A stretch of 64,000 nt of DNA from Doris montereyensis (Eukaryota; Mollusca; Gastropoda; Nudibranchia; Dorididae), in assembly GCA_037039925.1 (NCBI GenBank), contig JAXRKP010000169.1, forward strand, positions 256,501 through 320,500, in the 5' to 3' direction. Within the stretch, counting starts at the first letter, position 1. Each line of letters starts with the position of its first letter. A program made the position numbers and the translations under genes. Under the pieces are notes generated by a model that had not been told where the DNA came from, ran no database searches, and worked only from the letters and a program-made list of their open reading frames with translations. Shown piece by piece: positions 40,741 to 52,470 of the stretch.

Positions 40741-43700
40741 GATAAAGAGCGATAGGCTGCGATAGACTTCGATAGGCTGCAATAGGCTGCGATAGACTGC
40801 GATAGGCTGCGATAGGCTGCGATAGGCTGCGATAGGCTGCGATAGGCTGTGATACGCTGTGATAAAGAGCGATAAAGAGCGATAAAGAGCGATAAAGAGT
40901 GACAGACTCCGATAAAGAGAGAAAGACTGCGATAGGCTGCGATAAAGAGCGATAAAGAGCAATAAAGAGAGATAAAGAGCGATAAAGAGCGATAAGCTGC
41001 GATAAAGAGCGATAAAGGCGCAAAAAGAGCGATAAAGAGCGATAAAGAGCGATAAAGCGCGAAAAAGAGCGATAAAAGTGATAAGCGATAAAGAGCGATA
41101 AAGAGCGATAAAGAGCGATAAAGAGCAAAAGAGCGCGATAAAGATAAACGATAAAGAACGATAAAAAGCGATAAAAAGCGATAAAAAGCTGATAAAATAG
41201 CGATAAAGAGCGATAAAGAGCGATAAAGAGCGATAAAGAGCGATAAAACGATAAAGCGATGCAATAAAGAGCGATAAAGAGCGATAGAGAGGCGATAGGC
41301 TGCTGCGATAGGCTGCGATAGACTTCGATAGGCTGCGATAGACTGCGATAGGCTGCGATAGGCTGCGATAGAAGCTGCGATAGGCTGCGATAGGCTGTGA
41401 TAAAGAGCGATAAGGAGCCATAAACAGCGATAAAGAACGATAAAGAGCGACAGGCTCCGATAAAGAGCGAAAGGCTGCGATAAAGAACGATAAAGAGCAA
41501 TAAAGAGCGATAAAGAGTGATAAAGAGAGATAAAGTGATAAAGAGCGATAAAGAACCATTAAAAAGCGATAAAGAGCGATAAAGAGCGATAAAAAGCGAT
41601 AAAGAGCGATAAAAAGCGATAAAGAGCGATAAGCTGCGATAGACTGCGATAGGCTGCGATAGGCTTTGATAGGCTGCGATAGGCTGCGATAGGCTGCGGT
41701 AGGCTGCGATACGCTCTGATAAAGAGCAATAAGGAGCGATAAAGAGCGATAAAGAGCGATAAATAGTGATAAAAGAGCGATAAAGCGACAGGCTCGATAA
41801 AAAGCATAAACAGCGAAAGGCTGCAATAGGCTGCAATAAATAGCGATAAAGGGCAATAAAGAGCGATAAAGAGCGATAAAGAGTGATAGGCTGCGATAAC
41901 GATAAAGAGCGATAGGCTACGATAAAGAGCGATAGGCTGCGATAAAGAGCGATAAAGACCGATAAAGAGCGATAAAGAGCGATAAAGAGCGATAAAGAGC
42001 GATAAAGAGCGATAAAGACCGATAAAGAGCCATAAAGAGCAATAAAGAGCGATAAAGAGCGATAAAGAGCGATAGGCTGCGATAGACTTAAAAGAGCGAT
42101 AAAGAGCGATAAAGAGCGATAAAGTGATAAAGAGCGATAAAAAGCGATAAAGAGCGATAAAGAGCGATAAAGAGGATAAAGAGCAATAAAGAGCGATAAA
42201 GAGCAATAGGCTGCGATAGACTTCGATAGGCTGCGATAGGCTGCGATAGACTGCGATAGGCTGCGATAGGCTGCGACAGGCTGCGATAGGCTGCGGTAGG
42301 CTGTAATACGCTGTGATAAAGAGCGACAAAGAGCGATAAAGAGCGATAAAGAGTGACAGACTCCGATAAAGAGAGAAAGACTGCGATAGGCTTCGATAAA
42401 GAGCGCTAAAGAGCAATAAAGAGAGATAAAGAGCGATAAAGAGCGATAAGCTGCAATAACGAGCCATAGGCTGCGATAAAGAGCGATAGAGAGCGATAAA
42501 GAGCAAAAAGCGCGAAAAAGAGCGATAAAAGTGATAAAGAGCGATAAAGAGCGATAAAGAGCGATAAAAAGCGATAAAGAGTGATAAAAAGCGATAAAGA
42601 GCGATAAAAAGCCATAGAAAGCGATAAATAGCGATAAAGAGCGATAAAGAGCAATAAAGAGCGATAAAGAGTGATAAAGAGCGATAAAGAGCGATAGGCT
42701 GCGATAGGCTGCAATAGACTTCGATAGGCTGCGATAGACTGCGATAGGCTGCGATAGGCTGCAATAAGCTGCGATAGGCTGCGATAGGCTGTGATAAAGA
42801 GCGATAAGGAGCCATAAAGAGCGATAAAGAGCGATAAAGAGCGACAGGCTCCGATAAAGAACGAAAGGCTGCTATAGGCTGCGATAAAGAACGATAAAGA
42901 GCAATAAAGAGCGTTAAAGAGTGATAAAGAGAGATAAAGTGATAAAGAGCGATAAAGAACGATAAAAAGCGATAAAGAGCGATAAAAAGCGATAAAGAGC
43001 GATAAAAAGCGATAAAGAGCGATAGAGAGCGATAAAGAGCGATCAAGAGCGATCAAGAGCGATAAAGAGCGATAAAGAGCGATAAGCTGCGATAGACTTC
43101 GATAGGCTGCCATAGGCTTTGATAGGCTGCGATAGGCTGCGGTAGGCTGATACGCTCTGATAAAGAGCGATAAGGAGAGATAAAGAGCGATAAAGAGCGA
43201 TAAAGGGCGACAGGCTCCCATAAAGAGCGAAAGGCTGCAATAGGCTGCGATAAAGAGCGATAAAGGGCAATAAAGAGCGATAAAGAGCGATAAAGAGCGA
43301 TAAAGAGTGATAAAGAGCGATAAAGAGCGATAAAAAGCGATAAAGAGCGATCAAGAACGATAAAGAGCGATAAAGAGCGATAGAGAGCGATAAAGAGCGA
43401 TAGGCTGCGATAGGCTGCGATAGGTTCCGATAAGTTGCGGTAGGCTGCGATAAGCTGCGGTAGGCTGCGATAGGCTGCGATAGGCTGTGATAAACAGCGC
43501 TAAGGAGCGATAAAAAGCGATAACAAGCGCGATAAAGAGCGATAGGCTCCGATGAAGAGCGATAGGCTGCGATAGGCTGCGATATGCTGCGATAAAGAGC
43601 GATAAAGAGCGATAAAAAGCGATACAGAGCGATAAAGAACGATAAAGAGCGATAAAGAGCGATAAAGAGCGCTAAAGTGCGATAAAGAGCGATAAAGAGC

Positions 43701-44040
43701 GATAGGCTGCGATAGAATTCGATAGGCTGCGATATAGGCTTTGATAGGCTGCGATAGGCTGCGATAGGCTGCGATAGGCTGCGATAAAGAGCGATAAAGA
43801 GCGATTAAGAGATAAAGAGCTAAAGAACGATAAAGAGCGATAAAGAGCGATAAAAAGCGATAAAGAGCAATAAAGAACAATAAAAAGTGATAAAGAGCGA
43901 TAAAGAGCGATAAAAAAGTGATAAAGAGCGATAAAAAGCGATAAAAGCGCTAAAGAGCGATAAAGAACGATAAAGAGCGATCAAGAGCGATAAAGAGCGA
44001 TAAAGAGCGCTAAAGTGCGATAAAGAGCGATAAAGAGCGA

Positions 44041-44711
44041 TAGGCTGCGATAGACTTCGATAGGCTGCGATAGGCTTTGATAGGCTGTGATAGGCTGTGA
44101 TAGGCTGCAATAGGCTGCAATAGGCTGCGACAAATAGCGATAAAGAGCGATTAAGAGCGATAAAGAGTGATAAAGAGCGATAAAGAGCGATAAAGAGCGA
44201 TAAAGAGCGATAAAGAGCGATAAAGAACGAAAAAGAACTATAATGAGCGGTAAAGAGCGATAAAGAGCGATAAAGAACGATAAAGAACGATAAAGAGCGA
44301 TAAAAAGTGATATAGAGCGATAAAGAGCGATAAAGAGCGACAAAGAACGATAAAGAGCGATAAAGAACGATAGGCTGCGATAGACTTCGATAGGCTGCGA
44401 TAGGCTTTGATAGGCTGTGATAGGCTGCGATAGGCTGTGATAGGCTGCAATAGGCTGCGATAGGCTGCGACAAATAGCGATAAAGAGCGATTAAGAGCGA
44501 TAAAGAGTGATAAAGAGCGATAAAGAGCGATAAAGAGCGATAAAGAGCGATAAAGAGCGATAAAGAACGAAAAAGAACGATAATGAGCGATAAAGAGCGA
44601 TAAAGAGCGATAAAGAACGATAAAGAACGATAAAGAGCGATAAAAAAGCGATATAGAGCGATAAAGAGCGATAAAGAGCGACAAAGAACGATAAAGAGCG
44701 ATAAAGAACGA
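44041..44711 (+). repeat. Tandem HOR dimer: 33- and 34-monomer units
   Basis: Unit 1 is 44041-44370 (330 bp, 33 monomers). Unit 2 is 44371-44711 (34 monomers plus one inserted A). Both run GATAGGCTGC, GATAGACTTC, B, GATAGGCTTT, GATAGGCTGT variants, AATAGGCTGC, GACAAATAGC, GATTAAGAGC, GAAAAAGAAC, an ATGAGC unit, GATATAGAGC and GACAAAGAAC. Unit 2 has one extra B-type monomer near its start. From about 43951 to 44640 there is no net phase change, one of the longest indel-free tracts in the window. A related earlier unit starts near 43704. Confidence 0.9.
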
Positions 44712-44949
44712 TAAGGGGCGATAAAGAGTGATAAAGAGCGATAAAGAGCGATAAACAGCGATAGGCTGCGATAGACTTCGATAGGCTGCGATAGGCTGCG
44801 ATAGGCTGCGATAAAGAGCGATAAAGAGCGATAAAGAGCGATAAAGAGCATAAAGAGCGATAGGCTTTGATAAAGAGCGATAGGCTGCTAATAAAGAGCG
44901 ATAGTCTACGATAGCCTGCGATAGCCTGCGATAGGCTGCGATAGGCTGT

Positions 44950-45185
44950 GATAGGGAGTGATAGGGAGCCATAGGGAGCGATATGGAGCGATAGGGAACG
45001 ATAAGCGATATAGGCAGCCATAGGCAGCCATAGGCCAGCCCATAGACAGCCATAGGCAGCCATAGGCAGCCATAGGCGGCGATAAAGAGCGATAGGCTGC
45101 GATAGGGTGCAATAGGTGCGATAGGGTGCGATAGGGTGCGATAGGGTGCAATAGGGTGATAGGCGGCGATAGGTAGCGATAGGCT
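44950..45185 (+). repeat. C-type cassette 7
   Basis: GATAGGGAGT, CATAGGGAGC, GATATGGAGC, GATAGGGAAC, then a CATAGGCAGC run interrupted by small indels, GATAGGCGGC, A, B, a GATAGGGTGC run and GATAGGCGGC. The usual trailing GATAGGTTGC part is missing and the array resumes with B monomers. Confidence 0.8.
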
Positions 45186-46254
45186 GCGATAGGCTGCGGT
45201 TCGCTGTGATAAAGAGCGATAAGGAGCGATAAAGAGCGATAAAGAGCGATAAAGAGCGATAAAGAGCGATAAAGAGCGACAGACTCCGATAGAGAGCGAA
45301 AGGCTGCGATAGGCTGCGATAAAGAGCGATAAAGCACAATAAAAGCGATAAAGAGCGATAGGCTGCAATAACAAGCGATAGGCGGCGATAAAGAGCGATA
45401 GGCTGCGATAAAGAGCGATAAAAAAACGATAAAGAGCGATAAAGAGCGATAAAAGCGATAAAGAGCGATCAAGAGTGATAAAGAGCGATAAAGAGGAATA
45501 AAGAGCGATAAACAGCGATAAAGAGCGCTAAAGAGCGATAGGCTGCGATAAGCTGCTGTAGGCTGCGATAGGCTGTGGTAGGCTGCGATAGGCTGCGATA
45601 GGCTGTGATAAAGAGCGATAAGGAGCGATAAAAAGCGATAACGGGCGATAAAGAGCGATAGGCTCCGATAAAGAGCGATAAGCTCGATAGGCTGCGATAA
45701 AGAGCGATAAAGAGCGATAGGCTGCGATAAAGAGCGATAGGCTGCGATAAAAGCAAACTGCGATAAAGAGCGATAAAAGATGCGATAACGAGCGAAAAAA
45801 CGCGAAAAAGAACGATAAAGAGCGATAAAGAGCGATAAAGAGCGACAAAGAGCCATAAAGAGCGATAGAGCGATAAAAGGCCATAAAGAGCCATAAAGCG
45901 ATAAAAGCGATAAAGGACGATAAAGAACGATAATGCGATAAAAGCGATAAAAGCAATAAAAGCGATAAAAGAACGATAAAGAACGATAAAGAGCGATAAA
46001 GAGCGATAAAGAGCGATAAGCTGCGATAGACCGAAAGGCTGCGATAGGCTGCGATAGGCTGCGATAGGCTGCGATAAAGAGCGATAAAGAGCAACAAAGA
46101 GCATAAAGATTGATAGGCTGTGATAAAGAGCGAGAGGCTGCGATAAAGTGCGATAGGCTGCTAATAAAGAGCGAAAGGCTGCGATAGGCTGTGATAGGCT
46201 GTGATAGGCTGCGATAGGCTGCGATAGCCTGCGATAGGCTCCGATAGGCTGCGA

Positions 46255-46620
46255 TAGGCAGCGATAGGGAGTGATAGGGAGCCATAGGGAGCGATAAGGA
46301 GCGATAGGGAGCGATAAGCAGCCATAGGCAGCCATAGGCAGCCATAGACAGCCATAGGCAGCCATAGGCAACCATAGGCAGCCATAGGCGGCGATAAAGA
46401 GCGATAGGCTGCGATAGGGCAAGAGGGTAATAGGGTGCGATAGGGTGCGATGGGGTGCGATAAAGTGCGATTAAAGCGGATAAAAATGCGATAGAGTGCG
46501 ATAGGCTGCGATAGGCTGCGATAGGTTGCAATAGAAGTTGTGATAGGTTGCGATAGGTTGCGATAGGCTGCGATAGGCTGCGATAGGCTGCGATAGGTTA
46601 CGAAAGCCTGCGAAAGGCTG
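46255..46620 (+). repeat. C-type cassette 8
   Basis: GATAGGGAGT, CATAGGGAGC, GATAAGGAGC, GATAGGGAGC, GATAAGCAGC, a run of about seven CATAGGCAGC-type units, GATAGGCGGC, A, B. A damaged GATAGGGTGC part follows (46410-46500), then B and GATAGGTTGC units. The CATAGGCAGC part is in perfect phase while the GGGTGC part carries several indels. Confidence 0.8.
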
Positions 46621-48330
46621 CGATACGCTGTGATAAAGAGCGATAAGGAGTGATAAAGAGCGATAAAGAGCGATAAAGAGCGACAAAGAGCGATAAAGAG
46701 CTATAAAGAGTGATAAAGAGTGATACAGAGCCATAAAGGGCGATAAAGAGCGTTAAAGAGCGATAAAGAGCGATAAAGAGCGATAAAGAGCATAAAGAGC
46801 GATAGGCTGTGATCAAGAGCGATAGGCTACGATAGGCTGTGATCCGCTGGATAGGCTGCGATAGCCTGCGATGGTAAAAAGCGAGCCATAGGGAGTGATA
46901 GGGAGCGATAAGGAGCGATAAAAAAAGCGATAAGCAGCCATAGGCGGCCATAGGCAGCCATGGGCTGCGATAAAAGCGATAGGCTGCGATAAGGTGCAAG
47001 GGGTGCGATAACGGTGCGATAGGGTTCCGACAGGGTGCGATAGGGTGCGATAGGCGGCGATAGGGTGCGATAGGCTGCGATAGGCTGCGATACGCTGCAA
47101 TAGGTTGCAATACGTTGTGATAGGTTGCGATAGGTTGCGATAGGCTGCGATAGGCTGCGATAGGATGCGAAAGGCTGCGGAAGGCTGCGATAGACTGCGA
47201 TAAAGAGCAATAGGCTGCGATAAAGAGCGATAAAGAGCGATGAAGAGCGAAAACGCGCGAAAAAGAGCGATAAAAGCGATAAAGTGCGATCAAGAGCGAT
47301 AAAGAGCGATAAAGAGCGATAAAAAGCTATAAAGAGCGATAGGCTGCGATGAGGCTGCGATAAGCGGCGATAGTCTGCGATAAGGCTGCGATACGCTGTA
47401 ATAAAGAGCGATAAAGAGCAATAAAGAGCGATAATGAGCGATAAAGTGTGACAGGCTCGATAAAGAACGAAAGGCTACGGTAGGCTGCGATAATAAGGCG
47501 ATAAGCTGCAGTAAAAAGTGATAAAGAGCGATAAAGAGCGATAGGCTGCGATAGGGCTCCACGATAAAGAGCGATAGGCTGCGATAAAGAGCGATAAAAG
47601 CTGCGATACAGAGAGATAAAAGCGATAAAGTGATAGGCTGCGATAGGCTGCGATAGGCTGCGATAGGCTGCTATAGGCTGCGGTAGGCTGCGATAGGCTG
47701 CGGTAGGCTGCGATAGTGATAAAGAGTGATAGGCTGTGATAAATAGCGATAAAGAGCTATAGATAAAAGCGATAAATAGCGATAACTGCGATAAAGAACG
47801 ATAGGCTGCGATAGGCTGCGATAGGCTGCGATCGGCTGCCATAAAGGCTGCGATAAAAAGCTATAAAGCAGCGATAGTCTCCGATAAAGAGCGATAGGCT
47901 GCGATTAAGAGCGATAAAGAGCGATAAAGAGCGAAAAAGCGATAAAGAGCGATAAAAGAGCGATCAAGCGATAAAGAGCGATCAAGCGATAAAGAGCGAT
48001 AAAGAGCGATAAAGAACGATAAAGAGTGGTAGGCTGCGATAGGCTGCGATAGGCTGCGATAGGCTGCGATAGGCTGCGATAGGCTGCGATTCGGCTGCGA
48101 TAGGCTGTGATAAAGAGCGATAAGGAGCGATAAAAAGCGATAAAAACTGATAAAGAGCGATAAACTCCGATAAAGTGATAGGCTGCGATAAAGGGCGATA
48201 GGCTGCGATAAAAAGCGATAAAGAGCGATAGCCTGCGATAAACAGCGATAGGCTGCGATAAAGAGCAATAGGCTGCAATAAAGAGCGATACAAGAGCGAT
48301 AAAGCGCGATAAAGAACGAAAAGAGTGATA
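46620..48330 (+). repeat. Triplicated HOR segment, copy 2 (indel-rich)
   Basis: This copy lies about 26.09 kb from copy 1 (20530-22250). It keeps ACAGAGCCAT, GATCAAGAGC, GATAGGCTAC, AATACGTTGT and GCGAAAACGC in order. It carries many short insertions and deletions, for example around 46850-46930 inside its C cassette, that copy 1 lacks. Confidence 0.8.
46880..47165 (+). repeat. C-type cassette 9
   Basis: The counterpart of 20785-21065, with CATAGGCGGC, CATGGGCTGC, a GATAGGGTGC run, GATAGGCGGC, and AATAGGTTGC/AATACGTTGT units in the same order. The first half is disrupted by indels and the second half is in phase. Confidence 0.8.
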
Positions 48331-50689
48331 AAGAGCGATAAAGTGATAAAGAGAATGATAAAGAGCGATAAAAGCGATAACGAGCGATACAAAGCGATAA
48401 ACTGCGATAAAGAGCGATAAAGAGCGATAAAGAGCGATAAAGAGCGATAACAAGCGATAGGCTGCGATAAAGAGCGATAAAGAGCAATAAAGAGCGATAG
48501 GCTGCTATAGACTGCGATAGGCTGCGATAAACTAAAAGAGCGATAAAGAGCGATGCGATAGGCTGACCGATAAAGCTGCGATAAAGCTGCGATAACAGCG
48601 AAAGACGCTGTGATAAAAATCGATAAGAGCGATAAAGAGCGATAAGAGCGATAAAGAACGATAAAAGCGATAAGAGCGATAAAGAGCGATCAAGAGCGAT
48701 CAAGAGCGATCAAAGAGCGATCAAGAGCGATAGGCTGCGATGGGCTGCGATAGGCTGCGGTAGACTGCGATAGGCTGCGGTAGGCTGCGACAAACACGAC
48801 AGGCTGCGGTAAAGAAAAGAAAGCAATAAAGAGTGATAAAAAGCGATAAAGAGCGATAGGCTGCGATAAACAGCGATAGGCTGCGATAAAGAGCAATAGA
48901 CTGCGATAAGAGCGAAAAATAACGATAAAAAGCGATAAAGAGCGATAAAGAGCGATAAAAAGAGCGATAAAGCCATAAAGAACGATAAAGACCCATAAAG
49001 AGCGATAAAGAGCGAAGCGAGAGAGCGATAAAGAGCGATGAAAAGCGATAAAGAGCGATAAAGAGCGATAAAGAGCGATAAACAGCGATAACTGCGATAA
49101 AGAGGGGTCAAGAGCGATAAAGAGCATAAAGAGCGATAGGCTGTGATAAAGGCGATAAGGCCTCGATAAAGAGCGATAGGCTGCGATAAAGAGCGATAGG
49201 CTGCGATAGGCTCGATAGGCTGCGATACCCAGCGATAGGAAGCTATAAAGAGCGATAACGCGATAAAGAGCGATAAAGAGCGATAAAGAGCGATAAAAAG
49301 CGATAAAGAGCTGCAAAAAGCGCGATAAACAGCGATAACGAGCGTGCAATAAAGAGGGGTCATAGAGGGATAAAGAGCGATAAAGAGCGATAAAGAGCGA
49401 TAAGGTGCAATAGGCTGAGAAAGAGCGATAAGGCGCGATAAGGAGCGATAAAGAGCATAGGCTGCGAGAGGATAAAGCGATAGGCTGCGATAAAGAGCAA
49501 TAGAGCGATAAAGAGCGAAAAAGAGCGATAAAGAGCGATAAAAGCGATAAAGAGCGATAAAGAGCGATAAAGAGTGATAAAAAGAGCGATAAAGAGCGCT
49601 AAAGCGATAAGAGCGATAAAGCGCAAAAGCGATAAAGAGCGTAAAAGAGGCGATAAGAGCGATGAACAGCGATGAGCGATAGCAGCGATAAAGAGTGATA
49701 AAAGGCATTATTAGGCCGCGATAGGCTGCGATAGACTTCGATAGGCTGCGAGACTGCGATAGGCTGCGATAGCTGCGATAGGATGCGATAGGCTGCGATA
49801 GGCTGTGATAAAGAGCGATAAGGAGCGATAAAGAGCGAAAGACTGCGATAGGCTGCGATAAAGAGCGATAAAGAGCGATAAAGAGCGATAAAGAGCGATA
49901 AAGAGCGATAGGCTGCGATAAAGAGCGATAGGCTGCGATAAAGAGCGATAAAGAGCAATAAAGAGCGATTAAAGAGCGATAAAGAGCGATAAAGAGCGAT
50001 AAAGGCTAAAGAGCAATAAGAGCGATAAAAGGATGAAGAGCGATAAAGCGATAGCGATAAAGGAAGCGATAAAGAGCGATAAAGAGCGATAAAAAGCGAT
50101 AAAGAGCGATAAAGAGCGATAAAGAGCGATAAAGAACGATAAAGAGCGATAAAGAGCGATAAAGAGCGATAAAGAGCGATAAAGAGCGATGAAGCTGCGA
50201 TAAGAGCGATAAAGAGCGATAAAGAGCTGATAAAGAGCGATAAGAGCGATAAAGAGCGATAAAGAGCGATAAAGAGCGAGATAAAGCGATAAAGAGCGAT
50301 AAAGAGCGATAAAGAGCGATAAAGAGCGATACAGAGCGATAGACTGCGATAAAGAGCGATAAAGAGCGATAAGGAGCGATAACGAGCGATAAAGAGCGAT
50401 AGGCTGCGATAACGAGCGATAGGCTGCGATAAAGAGCGATAGGCTGCGATAAAGAGCGATAGGCTGCGATAAAGAGCGAGTAGGCTGCGATAAAAGCGAT
50501 AAAGAGCGATAAGAGCGATAAAGAGCGATAAAGAGCGATAAAGAGCGATAAAGAGCGATAAAGAGCGATAAAGAGCGATAAAGGAGCGATAAAGAGCGAT
50601 AAAGAGCGATAAAGAGCGATAAAGAGTAAAGAGCGATAAAGAGCGATAAAGTGCGATAAAGAGCGATACAGAGCGATAAAGAGCGATAA

Positions 50690-51060
50690 GGCAGCGATAA
50701 AAAGCGATAAGCTGGTAGGCTGCAATAGGCTGCGATAGGCTGCGATAGGCTGCGATAGGCTGCGATAGGCAGCGATAGGGTGTGATAGGGAGCGATAGGG
50801 AGCGATAAAGCGATAGAGCGATAAGAGCGATAGGCGATAAAGCAGCGATAGCTGCGATAGGCGCGATAAAGAGCGATAGGCGCGATAAGAGCGATAGGTG
50901 CGATAGACAGCATAGGCTGCGATAGGGCGATAGGTGCGATAGGCTGCGATAAGGTGCGATAGAGTAGCGATAGGTGATAGGCGATAGAGTTGCGATAGGC
51001 TGCGATAGGCTGCGATAGACTGCGATAGGTTACAAAGAGCGAAAGGTGCGATACGCTTGA
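50690..51060 (+). repeat. Damaged C-type cassette
   Basis: GATAGGCAGC, GATAGGGTGT and two GATAGGGAGC units are followed by compressed units of 8-9 bp (GATAGGCGC, GATAGGTGC) in place of the usual CATAGGCAGC and GATAGGGTGC runs. It ends in GATAGGTTAC. The outline of the cassette is kept but almost every monomer in the middle is one or two bases short. Confidence 0.65.
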
Positions 51061-52259
51061 TAAAGAGCGATAAGGATAAAGAGCGATAAAAGCGATAAAA
51101 GCGAAAAAGAGCGATAAAGAGCGATAAAGAGCGATAAAGAGCGATAAAGAGCGATAAAGAGCGATAAAGAGCGATAAAGAGCGATAAAGAGCGATAAGGC
51201 GATAAGAGCGATAAAGAGCATAAAGCGATAAAGAGCGATAAAGACTTCGACGGTGCGAAGGCTGCGATAGGCTGCGATAAAGAGCGATAAAGAGCGATAA
51301 AGAGCGATACAGAGCATAGGCGATAAAGAGCGATAGGCTGCGATAGGCTGCGATAGGCTGCGATATAGGCTGCGATAGGCTGCGATAGGCTGTGCAATAG
51401 GCTGCGATAGGCTGCGATAGCTGCGATAGACTGCGATAGAAGCTGCGATAAGGAGCGATAAAGAGTGATAAAGAGCGATAAGGAGCGATAAAGAGCGATA
51501 AAGAGCGATAAGAGCGATAGAGAGCGATAAAAAGCGATAAAGAGCGATAAAGAGCGATAGGCAGCGATAAGCGATAAGAGCGATAGGCAGCGATAGAGAG
51601 CGATAAGGAGCGATAAAGAGCGATAAAGAGCGATAAGGAGCGATAAAGAGCGATAGGCTGCGATAGGCTGCGATAGGCTGCGATAGGCTGCGATAGGCTG
51701 CGATAGGCTGCGATAGGCTGCGATAGGCTGCGATAAGCTGCAATAGGCTGCGATAGGCTGCGATAAAGAGCGATAAGGAGCGATAAAGGCGATAAAGAGC
51801 GATAAAGAGCGATAAAGAGCGATAAAGAGCGATAAAGATGCGATAAAGAGCGATAAAGAGCGATAAAGAGCGATAAAGAGCGATAAAGAGCGATACAGAG
51901 CGATAAAGGGCGATAAAGAAGCGATAAAGAGCGATAAAGAGCGATAAAGAGCGATAAAGAGCGATAAAGAGCGATAAAGAGCGATAAAGAGCGATAAAGA
52001 GCGATAAAGAGCGATAAGAGCGATAGAAAGCGATAAAGAGCGATAAAGAGCGATAGGCTGCGATAAGATGCGATAGGCTGCGATAGCTGCGAAGGCTGCG
52101 ATAGGCTGCGATAGGAAGCGATAAGGAGCGATAAAGAGCGATAAAGAGCGACGCCGATAAAGAGCAATAAGGCTGCGATAAAGAGCGATAGGCTGCGATA
52201 GGCTGCGATAGGCTGCGATAGGTTGCGATAGGCTGCGATAAAGAGTGCGATAAGAGGAT

Positions 52260-52470
52260 GCGATAAAGGATGCGATAAAGAGCGATAGAGCGATAAGCTG
52301 ATAGCGCGATAGGATGCGATAGCGATGCGATAGAGCGATAAAGCTATAGTGCGATAGCGCGATAGGCTAGCGATAAAGAGCGATAAGCGCGATAAGTGCA
52401 TAAAGGGTAGCGATAAGGATAGCGATAGGTGCGATAGGCTTGGATAGGTGCGATAGGCTGCGATAGGCTG
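52260..52470 (+). repeat. Short-unit patch with GCGCGATA words
   Basis: Monomers here shrink to 7-9 bp and make recurrent GCGCGATA, TAGCGATA and GTGCGATA words. The pattern recurs at about 52660-52760. It could be a local amplification of a deleted monomer or the result of consensus errors. Confidence 0.6.

Larger units (their letters stand above)
40800..49240 (+). repeat. Ordered HOR segment, copy 2 of the collinear ~8-kb duplication
   Basis: This is the partner of 15230-23150. The left part (40.8-44.7 kb) is generally cleaner than its partner. The right part (46.6-49.24 kb) is generally more indel-damaged than its partner at 20.5-23.15 kb. It contains the intact HOR dimer at 44041-44711, C cassettes at 44950, 46255 and 46880, and copy 2 of the triplicated segment. 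Confidence 0.75.

Noticed and set aside
36392..41836. A 1,814-codon open frame on the - strand (and about a hundred shorter ones, such as 21574-25689 and 1859-5740) as protein genes
   Set aside because: All three - strand frames are open because the 10-bp units contain no stop word in that direction; the predicted proteins are only permuted ALYRSLSLFI/AAYRSLSQPI decapeptides. Start codons come from monomers with a CATA variant, indels are not multiples of three, frames overlap each other, and there is no non-repetitive domain.
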